From: Gracilimonas sediminicola
GTDB lineage: Bacteria > Bacteroidota > Rhodothermia > Balneolales > Balneolaceae
Direction: 5' to 3'
NCBI RefSeq assembly: GCF_024320785.1
Contig: NZ_JANDBC010000002.1
Span: 631,124-695,123 of the forward strand
Length of the DNA: 64,000 nucleotides
Positions 9,501 to 17,955 of the stretch are shown piece after piece; positions within the stretch are counted from its first letter, which is position 1; each line of letters starts with the position of its first letter. The position numbers were made by a program, and so were the translations under genes. The notes below the pieces were generated by a model, which was not told the DNA's origin, did not search any database, and worked only from the letters and a program-made list of their open reading frames with translations.

Positions 9501-10691
9501 ATGATATACACGAGTCCACATAGCAATATTTCCAACATCATCGGCACTTCTGCTGAAGATATCGATACGCGCAAGCAAGGCAGCGATCGGTACCTGTTGA
9601 TGTCGGTTGTGATCCTGATGACGTTCGGGATGCTGGCGGTGTATTCGTCTATCGCATTTTTTGCGGAAACCAAATCTACCACGGCCGGAACTTTGATTGT
9701 TGGCCACCTGGTGAAGCTTGGGATCGCATTCTTTGTAATGCTGATTGCCTCAAAGATGAATTATCACACCATTGCCAAATTCAGCCGGGTCGGTATGGTT
9801 ATAAGTTTGCTTCTTTTACTGGCTGTTCTTGCATTTGGAACCGAACAGTTTGGAGCCAAGCGCTGGCTGAATGTAGGCGGATTTTCTTTCCAGCCGTCGA
9901 TGGTTGCCACCGTGGCCCTTATGATTCACGTTTGTGTGCTGCTAAGTGAGAAGCAGGAATACATCAAGGATTTCAAAAAGACCTTCCTCCCCATCATGTT
10001 TTGGGTGATTCTGACCTGTGGGCTTATTGGTATCGAAGACTTCAGTAGTGCAGCCATCCTGATGGGGATTTGCCTGGTCATTATGTTTGTAGGCAGAGTA
10101 AGCGTAATTCAACTGGGCTCCCTGGTTGCCATTGGGATTTTGGGTGGAGCCTTACTGCTTGGCCAATCCACAAACCGTCAGGATAGAATTGAACAGTACC
10201 TGAATCAGATTAAAGAGATTCCAAGCGAGCACATCATCCAAGGCAGTGGATACCAGGCACAACAGGCTCATATCGCTATTGCCAAAGGTGAACTTATGGG
10301 CGTTGGTATTGGGAAAAGCTCACAACGCGACTTTCTCCCTGCCCCATACAACGATTTTATTTTTGCGATTATCGCCGAGGAATATGGACTGATCGGTGCG
10401 ATGTCACTCATTTTTATTTTCACACTGATTTTATTCCGGGGCATCGTGTTCATCGCCCGGAATGCGGAAGACCACCTGGGTTCTCTTTTGGCCGTGGCCT
10501 GTACGCTCACTATTGTTTTTTATGGATTTGTAAACGCCGGGGTTGCCAGTGGCATCCTTCCGGTAACGGGACTCCCCATGCCTTTTGTAAGCTATGGCGG
10601 AACCAGCATGCTTTTTGCCGGCCTGATGGTGGGCATCCTCCTCAACATCTCGAAACATAACCGGGACCGGAGGACCTTGTTCTATGGATAA
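9501..10691 (+). CDS. ftsW: FtsW septal peptidoglycan polymerase
   Basis: This is a SEDS-family glycosyltransferase that polymerises lipid II at the division septum together with FtsI. The 396-residue protein has about ten membrane segments. It carries the family signatures AKRWLNVGGFSFQPS (around 115-130) and PVTGLPMPFVSYGG near the C-terminus. About 30 residues precede the first helix. The ATG at 9501 comes after the hairpin region and has no strong ribosome-binding site. The end overlaps murG by eight bases. Confidence 0.93.
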   Translation: MIYTSPHSNISNIIGTSAEDIDTRKQGSDRYLLMSVVILMTFGMLAVYSSIAFFAETKSTTAGTLIVGHLVKLGIAFFVMLIASKMNYHTIAKFSRVGMVISLLLLLAVLAFGTEQFGAKRWLNVGGFSFQPSMVATVALMIHVCVLLSEKQEYIKDFKKTFLPIMFWVILTCGLIGIEDFSSAAILMGICLVIMFVGRVSVIQLGSLVAIGILGGALLLGQSTNRQDRIEQYLNQIKEIPSEHIIQGSGYQAQQAHIAIAKGELMGVGIGKSSQRDFLPAPYNDFIFAIIAEEYGLIGAMSLIFIFTLILFRGIVFIARNAEDHLGSLLAVACTLTIVFYGFVNAGVASGILPVTGLPMPFVSYGGTSMLFAGLMVGILLNISKHNRDRRTLFYG

Positions 10692-11793
10692 GAACCCACG
10701 CATTTTATTAGCTGCCGGCGGAACAGGCGGACACGTATATCCGGCTATTGCTATTGCAGATGCTCTGAAGAAAGAGCAAGCTGAAACGGAAATCCTGTTT
10801 GTTGGAACCAGAGACCATATGGAATGGCAGGCTGTTCCCAAAGCAGGCTATGATATCAGAAATGTATGGATCAGTGGTTTCCACCGTCGGTTCACCCTCA
10901 AGAATTTACTATTTCCGGTGAAACTGATGACCAGTATTGTACAAAGCCTTAGAATATTGTCGAGCTATAAACCGCATGTGGTGGTTTCCTGTGGAGGATA
11001 TGTAGCCGGTCCTGTTGGATGGGTAGCCGGCAAAAAAGGTATTCCTATTGTGATTCAGGAGCAGAACAGCTTCCCTGGAGTCACTAACCGGCTGCTGGCG
11101 AAGTTCGCAACTAAGATATTTACGGCCTTTAAAGAGGCGGATCGATATCTACCCGAGGATAAAACGGAGATTACCGGAAACCCAACCCGTGCCACTTTAA
11201 CCGGAGCTGACAGATCAAAAGCATTACAGTCTTTTGGGTTTGATGAGAGCAAGCCGGTGTTGTTAGTGATGGGTGGAAGCGGTGGAGCTAAAACCATAAA
11301 CGAGGCGATGAAAGCCAATATCGAGCAGCTTCATAACAGTGCCGGATTACAGGTTATCTGGCAATGCGGAGCCCGATATTATGACGAGCTCTCTACCGAA
11401 GTCAATGAAAAAGAATTAGAAAACCTGCGGCTCACGGCCTTCCTCGATAATATGGCGGAAGCATACGCGGCTGCAGATTTGGTAATAAGCCGTGCGGGTG
11501 CAAGTTCCTGCTCGGAGTTAATGCTAACGGGAAAACCAAGTGTATTGGTCCCCTCTCCTAATGTTGCAGGAGATCACCAGACACAAAACGCTAAAGCAAT
11601 GGTGGATGCAGGTGCATCTAAACTGTTGGAGGATACTGCTATGAAAGAGACCATGACAGAACTGGTGGAGCAATTAATCTTTGATCAGGAAAACCTGAAA
11701 CGCATGAATCAGGCTGCATTGAATTTAGCAAAACCCGATGCCGCCAAGCTGATTGCCAAGGAAATATTAGAAATCGCAAAATCGAAGTTATAA
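10684..11793 (+). CDS. murG: MurG N-acetylglucosaminyltransferase
   Basis: MurG adds GlcNAc to lipid I to form lipid II on the inner face of the cytoplasmic membrane. GGTGGHVYP at 12-20 is the classic N-terminal glycine loop. VVSCGGYVAGP (around 100) and SRAGASSCSEL in the C-terminal UDP-GlcNAc domain are also diagnostic. The length (369 aa) is normal. The start lies inside the ftsW 3' end. Confidence 0.95.
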   Translation: MDKNPRILLAAGGTGGHVYPAIAIADALKKEQAETEILFVGTRDHMEWQAVPKAGYDIRNVWISGFHRRFTLKNLLFPVKLMTSIVQSLRILSSYKPHVVVSCGGYVAGPVGWVAGKKGIPIVIQEQNSFPGVTNRLLAKFATKIFTAFKEADRYLPEDKTEITGNPTRATLTGADRSKALQSFGFDESKPVLLVMGGSGGAKTINEAMKANIEQLHNSAGLQVIWQCGARYYDELSTEVNEKELENLRLTAFLDNMAEAYAAADLVISRAGASSCSELMLTGKPSVLVPSPNVAGDHQTQNAKAMVDAGASKLLEDTAMKETMTELVEQLIFDQENLKRMNQAALNLAKPDAAKLIAKEILEIAKSKL

Positions 11794-11803
11794 GAACGCA
11801 GTA

Positions 11804-13231
11804 GTGGAAAAACGCATCGAAACACAACCCGTATTTGGCCGCACAAAACATATCCACATGGTGGGTATAGGTGGCATTGGTATGAGCGGGATGGCCGAAA
11901 TATTGTTGCAGCGCGGATATAAAGTAACCGGCTCGGACGGTGCGGTAACCGAAACCACCAAGCGCCTGCAGGAACTCGGCGCTACGGTTCACAAAGGCCA
12001 TAAGGCTGAATACATTGAAGGGGCAGACGTAGTTGTTTACACCAGCGCCGTTAAAGCCGATGAGAATGTAGAAACCAAAGCGGCTATTGAAGAGCGTATC
12101 CCGACCATCAAACGGGCGGAAATGCTGGCCGAGCTGATGAAAATGAAATTCGGCATTGGCGTAGCCGGCACCCATGGCAAAACTACAACCACCACTATGG
12201 TGGGCCATGTAACCCAGGATGGAAATTACGATCCGACCATTATTGTAGGTGGCAAAGTACACAGTTTCGACAAAACCAACGCTGTGGTAGGTAAAGGAGA
12301 CTTAATTGTTGTAGAAGCTGATGAGTTTGACCGCACCTTCCTCCGCCTCTCTCCTTCTCTGGCCATTATCACAAATATTGAAGCCGAGCATCTCGACATC
12401 TATGACGACCTCGAAGATGTGAAGCAGGCGTTCATTGAATACGCCAACAAAGTACCGTTCTATGGAGCTATAATCGTTTGCCTGGATGATCCAAATGTCC
12501 GAAGTATATTACCCGAACTTGAAAAACGGGTTATCACTTATGGGCTAACACCCCAAGCTCAGCTTCGTGCCACCGATATCCGTTCTGATGCTTTTACCAG
12601 TACGTTTTCTGTGATCTGGGAAGACGAAAAACTTGGAGTGGTCACACTGAAAGCTCCCGGCGAGCATAATGTGAAAAATGCCCTTGCTGCTATCGCAACC
12701 GGTTTAGAGCTCGATATTGATTTTAAGCTGATTAAAAAAGGATTGGAGCGATATGAAGGTGTATTCCGTCGCTTCCAACTGAAGTATGACAATGGCTGTA
12801 TGGTAATTGATGATTATGCCCACCACCCCACCGAAGTTCATGCAACCTTACAGGCGGCAAACAAAGGCTGGCCCGATCGCCGGGTAGTTGCTGTTTTTCA
12901 GCCGCACTTGTACTCACGTACCCAGGATTTATACAAGGAATTTGGGCTCTCGTTCTTTGATGCGGAGATGCTGATTGTGACCGATGTGTATCCCTCCCGC
13001 GAAAAGCCTATTGAAGGTGTAACCGGGAAATTGATTGCGGATACCGCTGAACAGTATGGCCACAAGAATGTAATGTACGTGGAGAATAAAGAGGACGTCA
13101 CCAAAACTCTGAAAGAAATTGCAGAACCCGGCGACATCATCATCACGATGGGTGCCGGAGATATTTACCGCTTTGGCGAAGAGTTCGTGGAAGCATTGAA
13201 ATCAGGAAAATTCAAACCAAAAGCCAAGTAG
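11804..13231 (+). CDS. murC: UDP-MurNAc:L-alanine ligase MurC
   Basis: MurC adds L-alanine to UDP-MurNAc, the first step of stem-peptide synthesis. GIGGIGMSG at 21-29 is the nucleotide-sugar binding loop and GTHGKTTTT (about 122-130) the ATP loop. HPHLYSRT-like residues (QPHLYSRTQ) and DDYAHHPTE are typical MurC signatures. The start is GTG at 11804, ten bases after murG. The stop is followed directly by ftsQ. Confidence 0.95.
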   Translation: MEKRIETQPVFGRTKHIHMVGIGGIGMSGMAEILLQRGYKVTGSDGAVTETTKRLQELGATVHKGHKAEYIEGADVVVYTSAVKADENVETKAAIEERIPTIKRAEMLAELMKMKFGIGVAGTHGKTTTTTMVGHVTQDGNYDPTIIVGGKVHSFDKTNAVVGKGDLIVVEADEFDRTFLRLSPSLAIITNIEAEHLDIYDDLEDVKQAFIEYANKVPFYGAIIVCLDDPNVRSILPELEKRVITYGLTPQAQLRATDIRSDAFTSTFSVIWEDEKLGVVTLKAPGEHNVKNALAAIATGLELDIDFKLIKKGLERYEGVFRRFQLKYDNGCMVIDDYAHHPTEVHATLQAANKGWPDRRVVAVFQPHLYSRTQDLYKEFGLSFFDAEMLIVTDVYPSREKPIEGVTGKLIADTAEQYGHKNVMYVENKEDVTKTLKEIAEPGDIIITMGAGDIYRFGEEFVEALKSGKFKPKAK

Positions 13232-13960
13232 TTGAACAACCAAGGTTCAAATAAAAGCCTGCTCCCCTGGATTACCACCGTATTGATGGTAACGGGAATT
13301 GCTGTGCTTGCTGCGCTCTACTGGAACAGGAATGTGACCGTGCAGGATGTGCAGGTAAACAGCTTGTACTACACCGACTATGAGCAGGTGAAGCAAGCCG
13401 CGGATATTCCAATGGGCATTAAGCCGGACAGTTTGAACCTGGATGCAGTTGTTCAGCGGGTAGAAAAATTGGATTACGTACGCTCGGTGAAACCCTATAT
13501 CGAACCAAGCGGTGATTTGCGGCTCACTGTAGCAGAACGACAGCCCATTGCCCTTTTGGTGAATGGTTCCGACCGGTTGTATGTGGATGCCGAAGGCGTA
13601 CGTTTGCCTATACTGGATGGAAAAACGCAGGATGTTCCGCTTTTGTATGGATACAGCGCAACATCTGGTGATACAATCAAAACAGAAGAATTTGTACAGG
13701 TACGAGACTTTTTGATGCGAGCCAAAATAGATGGCTTTGGATGGACTACCATCAGCGAGGTGGTATATGATGAAACCGACGGCGTGGTAGCTTTAAGTCA
13801 TGAAAATGGAGTGAAGCTGCTGTTTGGCCGAAATGACTTTCAAACCAAACTGGAGAACTGGAAAGCCTTTTATACGGATGTAATTAAGGTGAAAGGAATT
13901 CAATCGATGCGACAAGTTGATCTCCGGTTTACAAATCAGGTGGTGACCCGTGAAATTTGA
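13232..13960 (+). CDS. ftsQ: FtsQ/DivIB-like division protein
   Basis: The 242-residue protein has a short cytoplasmic tail, one transmembrane helix (about 12-29), then a POTRA-like region (about 34-98) and a beta domain. That is the FtsQ layout, and the position between murC and ftsA agrees. FtsQ recruits and controls FtsL/FtsB and FtsW/FtsI. The TTG at 13232 follows the murC stop with no gap. The similarity is of the weak kind usual for FtsQ, but context makes the assignment safe. Confidence 0.87.
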   Translation: MNNQGSNKSLLPWITTVLMVTGIAVLAALYWNRNVTVQDVQVNSLYYTDYEQVKQAADIPMGIKPDSLNLDAVVQRVEKLDYVRSVKPYIEPSGDLRLTVAERQPIALLVNGSDRLYVDAEGVRLPILDGKTQDVPLLYGYSATSGDTIKTEEFVQVRDFLMRAKIDGFGWTTISEVVYDETDGVVALSHENGVKLLFGRNDFQTKLENWKAFYTDVIKVKGIQSMRQVDLRFTNQVVTREI

Positions 13961-14255
13961 TTTCAATCACATATCGTTCGCCGATGTTCAGGGATATTCT
14001 ATGCTGAAAGAAGAATCATCCAATCGTTCCGACGCAGAGCGTACGGAACGAGGTGGACAAATGAAACAAGCAGAACGGGCGGAACGGATAAAGCAGGCAG
14101 GAAGTCTTTTGAATACACTGCTAACGGAACCGGATAAAGGATTACTTAAAAAAGATTCTGTCTCAGACTTTTACTCTGACTTGGCTTCGCCATCAACCCA
14201 GAAAAGAAAATTAGCAATCAACAAAAACACAGCGGATCGTCATGGAAGAACATGA
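13950..14255 (+). CDS. small ORF bridging ftsQ and ftsA
   Basis: This 101-codon ORF (GTG start) overlaps the ftsQ end by 11 bases and the ftsA start by 14 bases. It fills the whole gap between them, which suggests a coupled gene. The predicted product is hydrophilic and charge-rich. Part of it (about residues 26-34) is the in-frame translation of a palindromic repeat at 14025-14050. I recognise no family. It may be a real small protein that has taken in a repeat, or a spacer that is open by chance. Confidence 0.45.
   Translation: MKFDFNHISFADVQGYSMLKEESSNRSDAERTERGGQMKQAERAERIKQAGSLLNTLLTEPDKGLLKKDSVSDFYSDLASPSTQKRKLAINKNTADRHGRT
14025..14050. repeat. palindromic repeat, GTTCCGACGCAGA family
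   Basis: CGTTCCG at 14025 pairs with CGGAACG ending at 14050. The core GTTCCGACGCAGA(G/A)CG recurs on the minus strand at 34941-34966 between hemF and hemE, so it is a dispersed repeat. Here it lies in frame inside the small ORF between ftsQ and ftsA. Confidence 0.7.
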
Positions 14256-15501
14256 AAACATTATGGTAGGTCTCGATATCGGGACCACCAAAATTTGCGC
14301 AATCGTAGCTTCAATCGATGAACAGGAACGGATTCACATCCTCGGGGTGGGCAAAGCTCAAAGCGATGGCCTGAACCGTGGCGTGGTGGTGAACATCGAT
14401 AAAACCGTAAATGCCATCAAAGATGCCATTGCCCAGGCAGAACTGGCTTCCGGCATACAGGTAAACTCGGTGAATGTGGGTATTGCCGGCGATCATATCC
14501 GCAGTATGCGCAGCAAAGGCGTGATCACCATCAACAACAAAGACAACGAAATTACAGCTAAAGATGTAGAGCGCCTTCTTGAAGACTGCCAGCGCATCAT
14601 GCTTCCGACTGACCAGCAGATTCTGCACGTAATTCCACAGGAGTTCGTAGTGGATGGGCAGGATGGAATCAGTGATCCGGTAGGAATGAGCGGCATGCGC
14701 ATGGAAGCCGAAGTTCACATCATAACCGGACTGGTATCTGCGGCCAAAAATATATATCGCTGTGTGGAACGCGCCGGATACCAGGTTGCCGACATCATTT
14801 TAGAACCACTGGCTTCCTCCTACTCCGTGTTAGACGAAGAGGAAAAAGAAGCCGGTGTGGTGCTGGTGGATATCGGAGGTGGAACTACCGACGTGGCCAT
14901 CTTCCAGGATAACACGATCCGCCATACGGCCGTAATTGCCATTGCCGGGCAAAAAGTAACCGACGACATTCGCCTCGGGCTCAGCGTGCTTGACGATCAG
15001 GCCGAAACCCTGAAACGGAAGCACGGCGAAAGTTATGCTGATCTGATCGAAGAGGATGAAGTCATAACGGTACCCGGCATTGCGGGACGTCCTCCAAAGG
15101 AAATCACAAAGAGTATTCTCGCCAAGATTGTTCAGGCTCGGATGGAAGAGATCCTGGAAATCGTGGGAATTGAAATTAAGCGCAGCGGATATGCCGACTC
15201 CATGAGTGCCGGCGTCGTTATTACCGGCGGCGGGTCGCTTGTGAAGAATGTATGTCCCCTTGCAAACGAAATATTAGGACTGGATGCCAAAGTGGGAATT
15301 CCATTAGGCATTACAGGCGGACTGAAAGAAGAAGTAAACAGCCCGATTTACGCTACCGGCGTAGGCCTGGTGATGCACGCTCTTCGTTCAGGTACTGCCA
15401 ACAATCAAACGATGATGCCATCATCATCGAAAGGAACCAACGTGGAACAAGTGATGCAGAAAATCACCGACCGCATGAAAAGTTGGTTCAAAGAGCTTTA
15501 G
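14242..15501 (+). CDS. ftsA: FtsA actin-like division protein
   Basis: FtsA is the actin-like ATPase that tethers FtsZ rings to the membrane. The protein begins with the phosphate-1 motif GLDIGTTKICA (about 10-20) and has DIGGGTTD in the phosphate-2 position (about 211-218). The C-terminus (VMQKITDRMKSWFKEL) is the amphipathic membrane-targeting helix. The length (419 aa) is normal. The last 20 bases around the stop codon are repeated 156 bp downstream, which marks an insertion at its 3' end. Confidence 0.95.
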   Translation: MEEHENIMVGLDIGTTKICAIVASIDEQERIHILGVGKAQSDGLNRGVVVNIDKTVNAIKDAIAQAELASGIQVNSVNVGIAGDHIRSMRSKGVITINNKDNEITAKDVERLLEDCQRIMLPTDQQILHVIPQEFVVDGQDGISDPVGMSGMRMEAEVHIITGLVSAAKNIYRCVERAGYQVADIILEPLASSYSVLDEEEKEAGVVLVDIGGGTTDVAIFQDNTIRHTAVIAIAGQKVTDDIRLGLSVLDDQAETLKRKHGESYADLIEEDEVITVPGIAGRPPKEITKSILAKIVQARMEEILEIVGIEIKRSGYADSMSAGVVITGGGSLVKNVCPLANEILGLDAKVGIPLGITGGLKEEVNSPIYATGVGLVMHALRSGTANNQTMMPSSSKGTNVEQVMQKITDRMKSWFKEL

Positions 15502-15506
15502 AAGTA
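15487..15506 (+). repeat. ftsA 3'-end direct repeat, copy 1
   Basis: The 20 bases TTCAAAGAGCTTTAGAAGTA include the last codons and stop of ftsA. They recur with one mismatch at 15643-15662. Confidence 0.85.
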
Positions 15507-15642
15507 TGAATATTTTAGAAATCAGATATCGAACGAAGCAACCTTTAAGCGTCTTACGGACCTTGAAGCGTTGCGCTTTCGAATTCAACACCGTAAACGC
15601 TTCGAGGACCTATCGGACCCTCGAAGGTTTACCCGGACTGAT

Positions 15643-15662
15643 TTCAAAAAGCTTTAGAAGTA
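15643..15662 (+). repeat. ftsA 3'-end direct repeat, copy 2
   Basis: TTCAAAAAGCTTTAGAAGTA matches the true ftsA 3' end at 19 of 20 bases. It closes a 156-bp segment rich in the words CTTCGAGG and CCTCGAAGG. Confidence 0.85.
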
Positions 15663-15707
15663 AAATCAGCAATCAAAAACGCTATGGAAATAGAAGTAAA
15701 TAAAGAT

Positions 15708-15843
15708 TGTCATTGCGAGGAGCCAACCATGTTTACGGTTGATATCCAAAGTCTTTCGACGACGCAATCTCCCTTTAAAAAATCCCCAAGTGGGTCAAGG
15801 AGATTGCTTCGGCATTCGCAAAGCTCATTTCTCGCAATGACGA
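15708..15843. repeat. GTCATTGCGAGGAG palindromic repeat (single copy)
   Basis: The unit begins TCATTGCGAGGAG and ends CTCGCAATGACG, terminal inverted repeats of about 12-14 bp. It contains an inner inverted pair, GACGCAATCTCC and GGAGATTGC. It belongs to the same family as the five tandem units at 41.2-42.1 kb. It lies between ftsA and ftsZ. Confidence 0.85.
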
Positions 15844-15915
15844 CTCGTTTCCTGCAGCAATCATCTACAACAATAACAATCCAGTAAAATACAACAACTC
15901 AAATAGGAGTTAACA

Positions 15916-17244
15916 ATGGCTAACAATTCACGTTTCTTTTTTGACGAACAGAGCCAGGAAAACGCCAAGATCAAAGTGATCGGCGTTGGCGGCGGTGGCG
16001 GTAACGCCATAAACAATATGATAAACATGGGCCTTGAAAGTGTGGAGTATATCGCTCTGAACACCGACGCACAGGCCCTGAAGAACAGCATGGCAGATAT
16101 CAAGGTTCAGGTAGGCTCAGCCCTTACCAATGGACTTGGAGCCGGGGCACGTCCCGAAATCGGACGTGAAGCGGTGGAAGAAAACCGCCATGAAATCGAA
16201 GAATCTATCGAAAATGCCGACATGGTATTTGTAACGGCCGGTATGGGTGGTGGAACCGGAACCGGGGGAGCTCCCGTGGTTGCCGGAATCGCCAAGCGCC
16301 GTGGCATTCTTACCGTGGGTATTGTAACCACCCCTTTTGAATGTGAGGGCAAAGTTCGGAAGAAATATGCCCTGGAAGGCATCACCGAACTAAAGAAAAA
16401 TTGCGATACGGTAATAGTGATTCCAAATGAGCGACTGCTCGATATCGCCGACGAAAACACCTCCCTTATGGATGCCTTTGCGATGGCGAACGAAGTGCTC
16501 TACAACGCAACGCGGGGTATCAGTGATCTTATCCTGATGCCGGGTCTGATTAACCTTGACTTTGCTGACGTTCGCACAACTATGAGCGACGGTGGAGCTG
16601 CCATCATGGGATCGGCTACTGCAGAAGGTGCCGACCGTGCCGAGAAAGCCGCCCGTGCTGCGATTAACTCTCCGTTATTAGATGGGGTAAGCATTCGCGG
16701 AGCCCGCAACGTGTTGGTGAATATTTCGGCCGGCTCCAACCTTGGAATGCGCGAAACTACGACTGCTACCAACATCATACACGATGAAGCCGGTGAAAAT
16801 GCCGAAATCATTCTGGGTACGGTACTTGATGAGAACTTCGGTGATGATATCCGAGTGACGGTTATTGCCACCGGTTTTGATCTCGCTGAAGACCGAACCA
16901 CAGCTAAAGTAGCCAGCAATGATAAAGGCTCGCTGAATAAAGCGGCTGAAAATGCACAGGCTAACATGCAGACCAACAGTAAGAAACCCGATGTACCTAA
17001 GCGCTTTCAGCGTGGTACCGGTGATTACTACAAGGGTGAAAACAACCTTAAAAAATTAGACACTCCGTCTTACCTGCGCCGCGATTTAAACGTGCGCAAG
17101 CAGGAAGACAGTATTGAAGTCCCTGAAGAAGAGGAACAAAAGAATGAAGCGCAGGATAACATCGCGCCATTCCAAAGCCGCACGGAACGCATCCGCAAGG
17201 ATGATACCGACCAGCCGGCTTTCCTCCGCAAAATCATGGACTAA
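15916..17244 (+). CDS. ftsZ: FtsZ tubulin-like division GTPase
   Basis: FtsZ polymerises into the Z ring. The GTP-binding tubulin signature GGGTGTGGAP lies at about 112-121, after a typical N-terminus (KVIGVGGGGGNA, about 17-28). A variable charged linker (about 325-425) leads to the C-terminal peptide QPAFLRKIMD, which matches the FtsA-binding tail. AGGAG at 15905 is a good ribosome-binding site for the ATG at 15916. It is the last gene of the cluster, and a terminator stands about 110 bp behind. Confidence 0.97.
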   Translation: MANNSRFFFDEQSQENAKIKVIGVGGGGGNAINNMINMGLESVEYIALNTDAQALKNSMADIKVQVGSALTNGLGAGARPEIGREAVEENRHEIEESIENADMVFVTAGMGGGTGTGGAPVVAGIAKRRGILTVGIVTTPFECEGKVRKKYALEGITELKKNCDTVIVIPNERLLDIADENTSLMDAFAMANEVLYNATRGISDLILMPGLINLDFADVRTTMSDGGAAIMGSATAEGADRAEKAARAAINSPLLDGVSIRGARNVLVNISAGSNLGMRETTTATNIIHDEAGENAEIILGTVLDENFGDDIRVTVIATGFDLAEDRTTAKVASNDKGSLNKAAENAQANMQTNSKKPDVPKRFQRGTGDYYKGENNLKKLDTPSYLRRDLNVRKQEDSIEVPEEEEQKNEAQDNIAPFQSRTERIRKDDTDQPAFLRKIMD

Positions 17245-17356
17245 GGAGTTGCCATTGAACCGGTTCGCCCCCGATGCCATGGGAATGGTATCTCCGTGAA
17301 CCACTGAATTTTACTGGAATATAGCTTCATTCAAGCTATAGATTGCTAACAATAGA

Positions 17357-17387
17357 AGAAGCCTCTTGATCGGGGCTTCTTTTTTTA
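17357..17387 (+). terminator. intrinsic terminator after ftsZ
   Basis: AGAAGCC (17357-17363) pairs with GGCTTCT (17374-17380), and seven T residues follow. It ends the dcw transcript. Confidence 0.85.
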
Positions 17388-17478
17388 ATCGCAGTTTTTT
17401 GGATTACACAGACTGCAACTGCATGTCTCACTCTGAAACACTATAATGGCATCCAGTTACCAACAAAATGATCTAATA

Positions 17479-17955
17479 ATGAAACAACTACATATCAGTT
17501 TATCGGGCTTATTTGCACTTATATTAATCGTTTTTTTGAGCAGTTGCTCACGGATCAATCCCCAGCAGGAAAAAGCAGATTTGACTGAGCTATTGGATGA
17601 GTTCCTGACAAATGTAGATGACCCCGACATGCACAACCGGCTTTGGGCCGAAGACCTGATATATACCGGCTCGGCAGGCACCCGCCACGGGAAAGATGTG
17701 ATTATGGATGGGATGATGGATTCAGAATCGGATACTGCAGAATCAGCGGGCCCTGCTTATTCTTTTGACAACCTTCAGGTGAAAATTTTCGGTAATACGG
17801 CAGCCCTCACTTTCCGATTAATAGCCGAAAGCCCTTCAGAATCGGGTGTGGACACAAGTTACTACCTCAACAGCGGATTCTTTGAGAAAAGAAATGGTCT
17901 ATGGAAGGCAGTTGTCTGGCAGGCTACCCGTATGGCGGAGTCTTCGGAGGATTAG
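17479..17955 (+). CDS. lipoprotein with NTF2/SnoaL-like (DUF4440-type) domain
   Basis: From the ATG at 17479 the product is 158 residues with a signal peptide ending in the lipobox LSSC (Cys at about 20). It should therefore be a lipoprotein. The rest has the pattern of an NTF2/SnoaL-like cone fold: a helical start, then TGSAGTRHGKD and later strands. An upstream in-frame ATG (17446) would hide the signal peptide, so I prefer 17479. No catalytic function can be read. The gene stands alone and converges on the glycosyltransferase. Confidence 0.7.
   Translation: MKQLHISLSGLFALILIVFLSSCSRINPQQEKADLTELLDEFLTNVDDPDMHNRLWAEDLIYTGSAGTRHGKDVIMDGMMDSESDTAESAGPAYSFDNLQVKIFGNTAALTFRLIAESPSESGVDTSYYLNSGFFEKRNGLWKAVVWQATRMAESSED

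Larger units (their letters stand above)
15502..15915. other. 414-bp repeat-filled gap between ftsA and ftsZ
   Basis: In other dcw clusters ftsA and ftsZ lie close together; here they are 414 bp apart. The gap holds a 156-bp insertion bounded by the ftsA 3'-end direct repeat (15507-15662), then a 136-bp palindromic repeat (15708-15843), then the ftsZ leader. Two short ORFs in it (65 and 67 codons) are translations of repeat DNA and I do not accept them as genes. Confidence 0.75.

Noticed and set aside
15506-15887. Two short plus-strand ORFs between ftsA and ftsZ
   Set aside because: They translate the insertion and the palindromic repeat; no homology pattern and no start signals.
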